A stretch of 33,974 nucleotides of DNA, taken from JANOGU01 sp964499865. GTDB lineage: Bacteria > Pseudomonadota > Alphaproteobacteria > Rhodobacterales > Rhodobacteraceae. Shown here in pieces: positions 24,050 to 32,216 of the stretch. The translations under genes were made by a program, and so were the position numbers. The number at the start of each line of letters is the position of its first letter. Position 1 is the stretch's first letter. The DNA is taken from positions 1 to 33,974 of the forward strand of contig CAZCPY010000018.1 in the NCBI GenBank assembly GCA_964499865.1, in the 5' to 3' direction. Under the pieces are notes generated by a model. It worked only from the letters and a program-made list of their open reading frames with translations. It was not told where the DNA came from and did not search any database.

Positions 24050-25197
24050 CCATGGGGGCAGGCATGCGGATCGACGGCGACTGGCTGGCCCATCCCGGCA
24101 CTCAGGGCCTGCTGGCGATGCTGGAAGGCAGCGGCCACCGCGCGCTGCTGGTGGGCGGCTGCGTGCGCAATGCGGTTCTGGGCGACCCGGTGGGCGATGT
24201 GGACATCGCCACCGATGCCTGGCCCACGACGGTGATGCAGATCGCGGTGATGAGCGGCTTTCGCGTCATCCCCACGGGGGTGGAGCACGGCACCGTCACC
24301 ATCGTCGCGGGCGGGCGGGCGCATGAGGTGACGACCTTCCGCCGCGACATCGACACCGACGGGCGGCATGCGACCGTCGCCTTCGCCGAGACGGTGGAGG
24401 AAGACGCGGCGCGGCGCGACTTCACGATGAACGCGCTTTACGCCGATGCCGCTGGCGTGGTGATCGACCCGCTGGATGGCCTGCCCGACGCCTTGGCCCG
24501 GCGGGTGCGCTTTGTCGGCGAGGCCGAGGCGCGCATCCGCGAGGACTACCTGCGCATCCTGCGGTTCTTCCGCTTTCATGCCGTGATCCGCGCGCCCGAG
24601 ATCGCCGCCGACGGGCTGGCCGCCTGCGCCGCGCTGGCCGAGGGGGTGGACGGCCTGAGCCGCGAACGGGTGGGGGCCGAGATGCGCAAGCTTCTGGCTG
24701 CGACCGACCCCGCGCCCGCGGTTGCGGCGATGCGGGCGGCGGGCGTGCTGCGGCGCGTCCTGCCCGGGGCCGACGACCGGGCGCTGGCGCCGCTGGTGCA
24801 TCTGGAGGCCGGGCGCCCGCCGCGCTGGCTGCGCAGGCGGGCGGCGCTCGGCGGCGAAGGCGACCTGCGGCTGAGCCGGGCCGAGGCAGCGGCGCTGGAA
24901 AGGCTGGAGGCAGCGGCGGACGGCGGCGACCCCGCCGCGCTGGCCTGGCACCACGGGGCCGAGACGGCCGAGGACGCGATCCTTCTGCGTGCCGCGCGCA
25001 CGGGGACGCCCTTGCCGGACAGCTGGGAGGCCGAAGTGGCGAAGGGCGCGGCGGCGGTCTTCCCGCTGACGGCGGCCGACCTGATGCCGGGCCTGCAGGG
25101 CCCGGCGCTGGGTGCCGCGCTCAGGGCGGCGGAAACGGCCTGGGTCGCCTCGGGCTTTCGCCTGACGCGCGAGGACCTGCTGGCCCGGCCTAGCTGA
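24046..25197 (+). CDS. CCA tRNA nucleotidyltransferase
   Basis: Adds or repairs the 3' CCA of tRNAs. The class II nucleotidyltransferase head shows LLVGGCVRNAVLGDPVGDVDIATDA, with the GG and DxD motifs, followed by VTTFRRDIDTDGRHA, RRDFTMNALY and EDYLRILRFFRFHA. The C-terminal helical part is Ala-rich and divergent. The length of 383 residues fits the compact alphaproteobacterial form. I choose ATG at 24046 (ATGA overlap with the Nudix gene); ATG at 24064 with AGG just upstream is an alternative, shorter by 6 residues. The stop overlaps the convergent gene by 8 bases. Confidence 0.93.
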   Translation: MTMGAGMRIDGDWLAHPGTQGLLAMLEGSGHRALLVGGCVRNAVLGDPVGDVDIATDAWPTTVMQIAVMSGFRVIPTGVEHGTVTIVAGGRAHEVTTFRRDIDTDGRHATVAFAETVEEDAARRDFTMNALYADAAGVVIDPLDGLPDALARRVRFVGEAEARIREDYLRILRFFRFHAVIRAPEIAADGLAACAALAEGVDGLSRERVGAEMRKLLAATDPAPAVAAMRAAGVLRRVLPGADDRALAPLVHLEAGRPPRWLRRRAALGGEGDLRLSRAEAAALERLEAAADGGDPAALAWHHGAETAEDAILLRAARTGTPLPDSWEAEVAKGAAAVFPLTAADLMPGLQGPALGAALRAAETAWVASGFRLTREDLLARPS

Positions 25198-25795
25198 ACG
25201 CCGTCCATCCGGCCCGCCAGCGCAGCACGGTCGAGACGCCGCACAGCGCGCCGTAGCCCAAGGCGAGCCAGGGGAAGGACGCGGGCCAGAGGCACATGGC
25301 GGCCAGCACGGCGATGGTCTCGGCACCCTCGGTCAGCCCGCCCAGATAGTAGATGCCCTTGCGCGGAAAGGCCGGCGTCGTCATCCCCCGCCGCGCGGCG
25401 ACCGCGGCGAAGGCGAGGAACGACGACCCCGTGCCGAGGAAGGTCGCGATCAGCACCGCCGCGGGCAGGGCGTTCGTCGCCGGGTCGTGCAGCGCGAAAG
25501 CCAGCGGCACCAGCGCGTAGAAGGCGAAGTCGAGCGCGATGTCGAGGAAGGCGCCGCGGTCCGTGGGCCCCTTCAGGCGCGCCAGCGCCCCGTCGATCCC
25601 GTCGGCGACGCGGTTGGCCAGCAGCAGCACCAAGGCCAGCCCGAACAGCCCGCCCCAGATCGCGGGCACCGTCAGCAGGCCCAGGCCGAACCCCGCCAGC
25701 GTCACCTGATCCGCCCCCACCCCCCGCGCCGCCAGCGCCCGCGCGGGCGCGGCGTAGATGCGCGCCAGCCAGGGCTGGAGGGCGGCGTCGATCAT
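25190..25795 (-). CDS. CDP-alcohol phosphatidyltransferase family protein
   Basis: A 201-residue integral membrane enzyme of the CDP-alcohol phosphotransferase family, which joins CDP-linked lipid and an alcohol. The signature is visible as DGALARLKGPTDRGAFLDIALD: DG-x2-AR, Gly, Asp and Asp at the expected places (spacing before Gly one shorter than the consensus). Five to six membrane helices are predicted. Substrate cannot be stated; the gene is too divergent to call PgsA or PssA. ATG at 25795 overlaps the CoA-transferase stop as ATGA, so it is the last gene of that operon. Confidence 0.82.
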   Translation of the reverse strand: MIDAALQPWLARIYAAPARALAARGVGADQVTLAGFGLGLLTVPAIWGGLFGLALVLLLANRVADGIDGALARLKGPTDRGAFLDIALDFAFYALVPLAFALHDPATNALPAAVLIATFLGTGSSFLAFAAVAARRGMTTPAFPRKGIYYLGGLTEGAETIAVLAAMCLWPASFPWLALGYGALCGVSTVLRWRAGWTAFS

Positions 25796-26913
25796 TCCAC
25801 CTCGGCCTGGTGCTGGCCCAGCCGCGGGGCGGGACGGTGAAGCGCGAGGTCGGCGCCCGCGAAGGTGAAGGGCGACCGAACCCCCGGCACCCCGCCGGGG
25901 TCGATGCGCAGGCCGCGGGCGATCACCTGCGGGTCGGCGAAGACCTCGGCGATGTCGTTGATCGGCCCGGCGGGCACGCCCGCGGCCTCGCAGGCCGCCA
26001 GCAGGTCGGCCCTGGTGCGCTGGCGGGTGGCGGCGGTCAGCAGCGCGGTCAGCCGGTCGCGATTGACCACGCGCAGGGCGTTGGTGGCGAAGTCCGGCGC
26101 CTCGGCCAGGCCGGGCAGGCCCAGCAGGGCGCAAAGGCGGCGGTATTGCGCATCGTTGCCGCAGGCCAGGATCAGCCAGCCGTCGGCGCAGTCGAACACG
26201 GCATAGGGGCACAGGTTCGGATGCGCGTTCCCCAGCCTGACCGGGGCCGTGCCCGAAGCGAGGTAGTTCATCGCCTGGTTGGCGAGGATCCCCGTCGCCA
26301 CGTCCATCAGCGCCATGTCCACGACCTGCCCCCGCCCGGTGCGTTCGCGCTGCAGGAGCGCCGCAAGGATGGCGGAACAGGCATAGACCCCGGTGAAGAT
26401 GTCGGCCACCGCGACACCCGCCTTCTGCGGCTGGCCGTCCTGCGGGCCGGTGACGCTCATCAGCCCGGCCATGCCCTGGATGATGAAGTCGTACCCCGCG
26501 CGGGCCGCATAGGGCCCGGTCTGGCCGAAGCCGGTGATCGAACAGTAGACCAGCCGCGGGTTCAGCGCCGTCAGGCTGGCGGCGTCCAGCCCGAATTTCC
26601 TCAGGCCGCCGACCTTGAAGTTCTCGATCACCACGTCGGCGTCAGCAACCAGCCGCCGCACCAGCGCCTGCCCCCCGGCGGTGCCGAAATCGGCCACCAC
26701 CGACCGCTTGCCGCGGTTGGTGGCGTGGAAGTAGGCGGCCGTCTCTTCGCCCTCATGCGTGATGAACGGCGGGCCCCACCGGCGGGTGTCGTCGCCCTCG
26801 GGCGCCTCGACCTTGACCACGTCGGCGCCGAGGTCGGCAAGCATCTGGCCGGCCCAGGGTCCGGCGAGGATGCGCGCCAGTTCGACGACCTTCAGGCCCG
26901 CAAGCGGCGTCAT
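25792..26913 (-). CDS. class III CoA-transferase (CaiB/BaiF family)
   Basis: A 373-residue family III CoA-transferase. The N-terminal LAGLKVVELARILAGPWAGQ and GADVVKVEAPEGDDTRRWGPPF are typical, as are NRGKRSV, FGQTGPYA and AGYDFIIQGMAG. The catalytic Asp that forms the acyl anhydride is in GQVVDMALMDV (about residue 168). CoA donor and acid acceptor cannot be predicted. ATG at 26913 overlaps the DsbA-like gene stop (ATGA), and the stop overlaps the phosphatidyltransferase start, giving a tightly coupled three-gene run. Confidence 0.9.
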   Translation of the reverse strand: MTPLAGLKVVELARILAGPWAGQMLADLGADVVKVEAPEGDDTRRWGPPFITHEGEETAAYFHATNRGKRSVVADFGTAGGQALVRRLVADADVVIENFKVGGLRKFGLDAASLTALNPRLVYCSITGFGQTGPYAARAGYDFIIQGMAGLMSVTGPQDGQPQKAGVAVADIFTGVYACSAILAALLQRERTGRGQVVDMALMDVATGILANQAMNYLASGTAPVRLGNAHPNLCPYAVFDCADGWLILACGNDAQYRRLCALLGLPGLAEAPDFATNALRVVNRDRLTALLTAATRQRTRADLLAACEAAGVPAGPINDIAEVFADPQVIARGLRIDPGGVPGVRSPFTFAGADLALHRPAPRLGQHQAEVE

Positions 26914-27515
26914 CCCGCCAGGATCGCGTCGATGGCGGCCTTGAGCGTGGCAAAGTCACGGCTTTCCAGGCGGGTTCCGTTCAGGAACAGCGTGGGCGTG
27001 CTTTGCACGTCGTCGGCCGTGGCGCTTTCCTGGAACCGGGCGACCATCGCCTCGGCCATCGCCTGGTCGTTCAGGCAGGCGTCCATCGCCGCGTCCTCGA
27101 GCCCCGCCGACCGGCCGATGCGCTTGAGGTTCTCCACCACAACCGCGGGGTCGTCCGATGCCGACCATTCCTTCTGCCTGGCATAGAGGATGTCGGCGAT
27201 CCCGAAATACTTCATCTCGCCGCCGCAGCGGGCAATCATCGCAGCCCAGAGGTCATAGCGGTTGCGGTAGTACTCGCGGTAGACCCAGCGCGCCTTGCCG
27301 GGATCGAGATATTCGGCCTTCAGCGGCTTCAAGGTTTCGGCGTGGAACGCGGCACAGTACGGGCAGGTGAAGGACGCGTATTCGATCAGCGTCGCCTTGG
27401 CGTCCGGCGGCCCGATGCCGTAGTCCTGCACCACCGGCGCGGTCTGGGCGAGGGCCAGGCGCGGCGCGGCGGCCACCAGGCCGGTTGCGATCAGGGTGCG
27501 GCGGGTCAGGGTCAT
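26910..27515 (-). CDS. DsbA-family thiol-disulfide oxidoreductase, exported
   Basis: A 201-residue periplasmic thioredoxin-fold protein. The N-terminus MTLTRRTLIATGLVAAAPRLALA has twin Arg followed by a hydrophobic stretch and an ALA cleavage site, compatible with Tat or Sec export. The redox motif is CPYC (ASFTCPYCAAFH, about residue 51), with the cis-Pro segment STPTLFLNG (about residue 170). Two more Cys are in MIARCGGE and MDACLND. It resembles the ScsC/DsbA-like group common beside mutY and DUF721 in this family. ATG at 27515 is 2 bases from the DUF721 stop. Confidence 0.9.
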   Translation of the reverse strand: MTLTRRTLIATGLVAAAPRLALAQTAPVVQDYGIGPPDAKATLIEYASFTCPYCAAFHAETLKPLKAEYLDPGKARWVYREYYRNRYDLWAAMIARCGGEMKYFGIADILYARQKEWSASDDPAVVVENLKRIGRSAGLEDAAMDACLNDQAMAEAMVARFQESATADDVQSTPTLFLNGTRLESRDFATLKAAIDAILAG

Positions 27516-27516
27516 C

Positions 27517-28032
27517 TCAGGGCTTCCTTGCAAGAACGTTTGCGGCAAGCTGCGTCAGCGCGTCGCGCAGGCCGGGGTCGGTGACATCGGCCGCCGCCTG
27601 CACGGCGGCGGGGGGGATCGGGCGCGCCACCGGCGCGGGGGCCCAGGCCGAGGGGGCTTCGGCAAAGCCGCCGGGGCCGGCCCCGGGATCGGTCTGGGTC
27701 AGCGTGATGCGGGCCACCGCGGCATAGCCGTAGACGGCGTTCACCCGCGCCAGGATCGCCGCTTTCTGCATCTCGACCAGCGGCGCCATGGCGCCCTGCA
27801 CCCACAGCGTCAGCGTCGCCCCCATGCCTTCGCGCCCGTAGCCCACCTTGACCGGGCGGGTGACGCGGGCGAGGTCCTCGCCCGCGATTTCATCCCAGTG
27901 GGTCAGCAGGCGCGTCATCGCAAAGCCGCGGCTTTCGCCTGCCTTGCGGATGCGGTCGGCCAGCAGGCCCGAGGCGGGCTCGAACCCCCGCATCCGGCGG
28001 GCGGGGTCCTTGGGGGGCGAGGCGCGGGTCAT
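27517..28032 (-). CDS. DUF721 / DciA-like protein
   Basis: A 171-residue DUF721 family protein. The N-terminal RMRGFEPASGLLADRIRKAGESRGFA and the conserved segments LLTHWDEIAGEDLARVTRPVKV and LTLWVQGAMAPLVEMQ fit the family, members of which (DciA) load or regulate the replicative helicase in many bacteria; whether this Rhodobacteraceae form does so is unproven. The C-terminal part is Pro/Ala-rich. ATG at 28032 has GGAAGGAT upstream. It is divergent from mutY and first gene of the dsbA/caiB unit. Confidence 0.85.
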   Translation of the reverse strand: MTRASPPKDPARRMRGFEPASGLLADRIRKAGESRGFAMTRLLTHWDEIAGEDLARVTRPVKVGYGREGMGATLTLWVQGAMAPLVEMQKAAILARVNAVYGYAAVARITLTQTDPGAGPGGFAEAPSAWAPAPVARPIPPAAVQAAADVTDPGLRDALTQLAANVLARKP

Positions 28033-28143
28033 CTGGCCGGGATCCTTCCTGCGCCCTATTCATAGCATGACCGCATCGATAGCAAGACGCGGCCGTCCCG
28101 CCACCCCGCCCCGCCACCCCACCCCGAACGGAAGGCTGCAACT

Positions 28144-29190
28144 TTGCGTGACGACCTGCCCCCGCGGCTGCTGGACTGGTACGGTGCCCATGCCCGCGTG
28201 ATGCCGTGGCGCGTCGGCCCGCAGGAGCGTGCGGCGGGGGTCAGGCCCGACCCCTACCGCGTCTGGCTGTCGGAGGTGATGCTGCAGCAGACGACCGTGG
28301 CGGCGGTGCGCGGCCACTTCCGCCGCTTCACCGACCGCTGGCCCGACGTCCAGGCGCTGGCGGCGGCCGGGGATGCGGCGGTGATGGCCGAATGGGCGGG
28401 GCTTGGCTACTACGCCCGTGCCCGCAACCTGCTGGCCTGCGCGCGCGCGGTGGCAGAGCGGGGCGGTTTCCCGGAGACGGAGGATGGCCTGCGCGCCCTG
28501 CCGGGCATCGGGCCCTATACCGCCGCGGCGGTGGCGGCGATCGCCTTCGACCGTCCGGCGGTGGTGGTCGACGGCAACGTGGAACGCGTGATGGCCCGCC
28601 TGCACGGGGTGGAAGCCCCGCTGCCCGCGGCCAGGCCGGCGCTCGTGCGGCTGGCCGCGGCGCTGACCCCGCAGGACAGGCCCGGCGACTATGCGCAGGC
28701 GGTGATGGATCTGGGCGCCACCATCTGCACCCCGCGCAGGCCCGCCTGCGCGCTGTGCCCCTGGTCGCAGGCCTGCGCCGCCCGCGCCGCGGGCATTCAG
28801 GCCGACCTGCCGCGCAAGGCGCCGAAGGCCGCGCGCCCGGTGCGGCGCGGCACGGTCTGGATCGCCCGGCGCCCTGACGGGGCGCTGCTGCTGGAACGCC
28901 GCCCGCCGCGGGGCCTGCTGGGCGGGCTTCTGGGCTTTGTGGGCACCGGCTGGGACGGCCACGGGCAGGACGCCCCGCCCCTGCCCGCCGACTGGCGCGA
29001 GGCGGGCGAGGTGCGCCACATCTTCACCCATTTCGAGCTGTATCTGATGGTGCGGACGGCGCCGGTCGCCCCCGAGGCACAACCGTCCCGCGGCAGTTTC
29101 ATGCCCTGGGCCGAGTTCGGCCCGGGCGACCTGCCGTCGGTCATGCGCAAGGCCTGGGACGTCGCGTCTGCGGCGCTTTTGTCCCGTTGA
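28144..29190 (+). CDS. mutY: A/G-specific adenine glycosylase
   Basis: Removes adenine mispaired with 8-oxoguanine. The 348 residues show the catalytic Glu in LSEVMLQQTTV (about residue 44), the helix-hairpin-helix plus catalytic Asp (LPGIGPYTAAAVAAIAF, VVDGNVERV), and the 4Fe-4S set C-x6-C-x2-C-x5-C in CTPRRPACALCPWSQAC. A C-terminal Nudix-like domain with RHIFTHFEL recognises 8-oxoG. The start is TTG at 28144: GGAAGG (28130-28135) lies 8 bases upstream and no ATG or GTG is in frame nearby. Confidence 0.95.
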   Translation: MRDDLPPRLLDWYGAHARVMPWRVGPQERAAGVRPDPYRVWLSEVMLQQTTVAAVRGHFRRFTDRWPDVQALAAAGDAAVMAEWAGLGYYARARNLLACARAVAERGGFPETEDGLRALPGIGPYTAAAVAAIAFDRPAVVVDGNVERVMARLHGVEAPLPAARPALVRLAAALTPQDRPGDYAQAVMDLGATICTPRRPACALCPWSQACAARAAGIQADLPRKAPKAARPVRRGTVWIARRPDGALLLERRPPRGLLGGLLGFVGTGWDGHGQDAPPLPADWREAGEVRHIFTHFELYLMVRTAPVAPEAQPSRGSFMPWAEFGPGDLPSVMRKAWDVASAALLSR

Positions 29191-29234
29191 GCCCGGGCCC
29201 GGCGCTGGCATACTGACTGACGAGGAGACCGCCC

Positions 29235-30380
29235 ATGTCCGACGCAAGCGCCACGATGCCCGCCTTCCGCGACGCCGCCCCGTTCTGGCTGTCGCTCGGG
29301 CTGATCCCCGTCGCCATGATCGGCGCCACCTTCGGCGGCTGGACGGTGCTGCTGCTGCCGCTGTCGTCCTGGGTGACCTTCGGCCTTCTGGACGTGATCC
29401 TGGGGAAGAACGAGGAAAACGCCGACCCCGAGACGGCCGAGGACGACCTGATCTGGTACCGCATGGTCACCCTGATCTGGTTCCCGCTGCAGTTCCTCAC
29501 CCTTGCGGGCCTCTTGTGGTATGTGCCGCAGGCGGGGCATCTGGGGTGGCTGGAAAAGCTCGGCCTGTTCTTCGGCATGGGCGTGATCTCGGGCACCGTG
29601 GGCATCGTCTATGCGCATGAGCTGATGCACCAGGGCAACCGGCTGGAACGCTGGCTGGGCGACCTGCTGATGGCCTCGGTCCTGTATTCGCACTTCCGGT
29701 CGGAACACCTGCGGGTGCACCATTTCTGGGTCGGCACCCCGCGCGATCCCGTGACGGCGCGCTACAACGAGGGTTTCCACCGCTATTTCCGGCGCGTGCT
29801 GCGGACCTGCCCGCCGTCCGCCTGGCGGGCGGAAAAGGCGCTGCTGGCGAAGAAGGACCGCCCGGTCTGGCACCGGTCGAACCCCTTCTGGCGCTACGGC
29901 GCGCTGCAACTGGGGTTCCTGTGGCTGGCGGTGTCGCTTGGCGGGTGGGAGGGGCTGGTGCTGTTCGGGGTCCAGGCCTTCACCGCGATCTGGCAGCTCG
30001 AGCTGGTGAACTACGTCGAGCACTACGGCCTGACCCGGCGCCACCTGGGCGGGGGGAAGTACGAGCGCGTCATGCCGCACCATTCCTGGAACGCGGCGCA
30101 CAGGGCGTCGAACTGGCTGCTCATCAACCTGCAGCGCCATTCCGACCACCACACCAAGCCCGACCGCCGGTTCCCGCTGCTGCAGACCTACCCCGACGAG
30201 GTGGCGCCCAACCTGCCCTGGGGCTATCCGGTGATGACGGCGCTGGCGATGGTGCCGCCCTTGTGGCGCCGCACCATGAACCCACGCGTGCGCGCCTGGC
30301 GGCGCAAATGGTACCCCGACATCACCGACTGGCAGGCCTACAACGCAGGCACCAACCCGATGCCGGCCTCGGCCTCCTGA
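29235..30380 (+). CDS. alkB: alkane 1-monooxygenase (AlkB-type diiron membrane hydroxylase)
   Basis: A 381-residue membrane non-heme diiron hydroxylase that oxidises terminal methyl groups of alkanes with rubredoxin electrons. The three histidine boxes are HELMH (about residue 130), EHLRVHH (about 156) and LQRHSDHH (about 299). The AlkB-specific segment NYVEHYGLTRR (about 257) separates it from fatty-acid desaturases. Six membrane helices are predicted. No rubredoxin or rubredoxin reductase gene is nearby. ATG at 29235 has AGGAG upstream. The C-terminus is short, ending after WYPDITDWQAYN. Confidence 0.93.
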   Translation: MSDASATMPAFRDAAPFWLSLGLIPVAMIGATFGGWTVLLLPLSSWVTFGLLDVILGKNEENADPETAEDDLIWYRMVTLIWFPLQFLTLAGLLWYVPQAGHLGWLEKLGLFFGMGVISGTVGIVYAHELMHQGNRLERWLGDLLMASVLYSHFRSEHLRVHHFWVGTPRDPVTARYNEGFHRYFRRVLRTCPPSAWRAEKALLAKKDRPVWHRSNPFWRYGALQLGFLWLAVSLGGWEGLVLFGVQAFTAIWQLELVNYVEHYGLTRRHLGGGKYERVMPHHSWNAAHRASNWLLINLQRHSDHHTKPDRRFPLLQTYPDEVAPNLPWGYPVMTALAMVPPLWRRTMNPRVRAWRRKWYPDITDWQAYNAGTNPMPASAS

Positions 30381-30398
30381 CCGCCGCCTTTCCGGTTT

Positions 30399-30440
30399 GC
30401 ACCGCCGTCGCGCCGGTGCTTTCCTGCGGCCATCCGCAGG
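30399..30440 (+). promoter_or_regulatory. two hairpins before the SHMT-like gene; the second covers its ribosome-binding site
   Basis: Hairpin 1: GCACCG (30399-30404) with CGGTGC (30414-30419), 9-base loop, followed by TTTCC; it could be a weak terminator of alkB. Hairpin 2: CCTGCGG (30423-30429) with CCGCAGG (30434-30440), a perfect 7-base-pair stem with a 4-base loop. The ribosome-binding site AGGAG (30438-30442) begins inside the stem, 6 bases before ATG at 30449. Such a structure could reduce translation until opened. No known riboswitch is recognised. Confidence 0.5.
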
Positions 30441-30448
30441 AGACCGCC

Positions 30449-31762
30449 ATGACCGCCCTCGCCCCCCGCCCCTGGGTTCCGACCGAAGCCCATGTCCAGC
30501 ACCTGGCCCTTGGCGCCCGCGCGCCGGATGCCGAGGTGGCGGCACGGATCGACGCGCTGGTGGCGCGGAACCTCGCGATCCATGACCGCGACTGCTTCAA
30601 CCTCAACCCCGCCACCAACGTGATGAACCCGCGCGCCGAGGCGCTGCTGGCGGCGGGGCTGGGCAGCCGCCCGTCGCTGGGCTATCCCGGCGACAAGTAC
30701 GAGATGGGGCTGGAGGCGATCGAGGAGATCGAGGTGATCTGCGCCGCCCTTGCCGCGCAGGTCTTCGGCGCAAGCCAGGCCGAGGTGCGGGTGGGCTCCG
30801 GCGCCTTGGCGAACCTTTACGGCTTCATGGCCTTCGCCCGGCCCGGCGATGTGATCATCGCGCCGCCGCCCGAGATCGGCGGGCATGTCACGCACCACAA
30901 GGCGGGCTGCGCCGGGCTTTACGGCCTGACGACGGTGCCCGCGCCGGTGGACGGGCAAGGCTACACGGTGGACGTGGAGGCGCTGCGCGGGCTGGCGCGG
31001 GCGGTCAGGCCGAAGGTCATCACCCTGGGGGCCAGCCTGAACCTGTTCCCCCATCCGGTGCGCGAGGTGCGCGCGATCTGCGACGAGGTCGGCGCGGCGC
31101 TCATGTTCGACGCCGCCCACCAGTGCGGGATGATCGCCGGCGGCGCCTGGCCCAACCCCTTGGACGAAGGCGCGCATCTGATGACGATGAGCACCTACAA
31201 AAGCCTGGGCGGCCCCGCGGGCGGGCTGATCGTGACGCGCGACCTCGACGTGGCCGAACGGCTGGACCGCATCGCCTTTCCCGGCCTGACGGCCAACTTC
31301 GACGCGGGCAAGACGGCGGCGCTTGCGGTGACGCTTCTGGACTGGCGGGCGCACGGCCGGGCCTATGCGGCCGAGATGGTCGCCGTGGCGCGCGCGCTGG
31401 CGCAGGCGCTGGCCGACCGCGGCCTGCCGGTGCATGCGATGGACCGCGGGGCGACCACGTCGCACCAGTTCGCGTTGCAGGCCGCAGCCTTCGGCGGCGG
31501 GCAGGCGGCGTCGAGGCGGCTGCGGCTGGCGGGCTTTCTCGCCTGCGGGATCGGGCTGCCCGGCGAGGGGGTGGAGGGCGACCTGAACGGCCTGCGCATC
31601 GGCACGCCGGAACTGGTGCGCCGCGGGGTCACGGTGGCGGACGTGCCCGCACTCGCCGACCTGATCGCCGAAGGGCTGAGGGGCAACCGTCCCGGGGATG
31701 TGGCGCCCCGCACCGCCGCGCTGCGGGCCCGGTTCGGCGGCCTGCACTTCATGCGGACCTGA
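30449..31762 (+). CDS. serine hydroxymethyltransferase-like PLP enzyme
   Basis: A 437-residue fold-type I PLP protein related to SHMT. Visible family elements are GYPGDKYEMG (SHMT-like substrate loop), GSGALANLYGF, the PLP ring-stacking IGGHVTHH, the Asp-x-x-His in FDAAHQCGMI, and the Schiff-base Lys in MSTYKSLGGPAGG. The last differs from the TTHK of normal GlyA (His to Tyr). This and the overall divergence suggest an SHMT-like aldolase or alpha-methylserine-type enzyme rather than the housekeeping GlyA (inference). ATG at 30449 has AGGAG 6 bases upstream; the longer open frame runs back through alkB and is not coding. Confidence 0.8.
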   Translation: MTALAPRPWVPTEAHVQHLALGARAPDAEVAARIDALVARNLAIHDRDCFNLNPATNVMNPRAEALLAAGLGSRPSLGYPGDKYEMGLEAIEEIEVICAALAAQVFGASQAEVRVGSGALANLYGFMAFARPGDVIIAPPPEIGGHVTHHKAGCAGLYGLTTVPAPVDGQGYTVDVEALRGLARAVRPKVITLGASLNLFPHPVREVRAICDEVGAALMFDAAHQCGMIAGGAWPNPLDEGAHLMTMSTYKSLGGPAGGLIVTRDLDVAERLDRIAFPGLTANFDAGKTAALAVTLLDWRAHGRAYAAEMVAVARALAQALADRGLPVHAMDRGATTSHQFALQAAAFGGGQAASRRLRLAGFLACGIGLPGEGVEGDLNGLRIGTPELVRRGVTVADVPALADLIAEGLRGNRPGDVAPRTAALRARFGGLHFMRT

Positions 31763-31773
31763 CGGCGCCCCCT

Positions 31774-32127
31774 TCAGGTGCGGATCACGTAGTCCTTCAG
31801 GATCGGCTCGACCGTCTCCCACACCCCGGTGAAGCCCGGGCGCAGCAGGAAGGCATCGCCCGGCCCCAGATCGTGCACCGGCCCGGCATCGTCGGTGACG
31901 ATGGCCCGGCCCTCCAGGATGCGGAAGTATTCCCATTCCGCATAGGCCATCCGCCAGGCCCCGGGGGTCGAGGCCCAGAGCCCGCAATGGAGGCCGTCCC
32001 GCTCCTCGACGCTCCAGGTGGTCAGCACCGGGTCGCCCTTGACCACACGGGCCGGGTCGGGGCGGCTGATCTCGGGCGCGACGCCCGCGCGGGTCAGCCG
32101 CAGGCTAAGGGCAAGGGCTTGATCCAC
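31774..32127 (-). CDS. cupin domain protein
   Basis: A 117-residue single cupin domain. The barrel is seen in YFRILEGRAIVTDDAGP and LGPGDAFLLRPGFTGVWETVEP, resembling the Cupin_3 (EutQ/ureidoglycine-type) group; catalytic activity cannot be assigned. I choose GTG at 32127 because AAGGA lies 9 bases upstream; ATG at 32136 is in frame but abuts the same AAGGA with no space. The stop is 12 bases from the end of the SHMT-like gene, convergent. It is divergent from panB. Confidence 0.82.
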   Translation of the reverse strand: MDQALALSLRLTRAGVAPEISRPDPARVVKGDPVLTTWSVEERDGLHCGLWASTPGAWRMAYAEWEYFRILEGRAIVTDDAGPVHDLGPGDAFLLRPGFTGVWETVEPILKDYVIRT

Positions 32128-32216
32128 GGGCGGCATTCCTTCTGGCGGGGGCTGGTGCCGCCCGGTATACCTGCGCCCCGGAGCAAGCGGCAAGCCGCCG
32201 ACACCCCGAGGACCAG

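Noticed and set aside
28090..28128. CCCGCCACC-like repeats between DUF721 and mutY, considered as a repeat array.
   Set aside because: They are irregular C-rich sequence without constant unit or spacer length.
30338..31987. A long minus-strand frame opposite the SHMT-like gene.
   Set aside because: The plus-strand protein has clear PLP-enzyme motifs; the minus translation has none and extends into the cupin gene.
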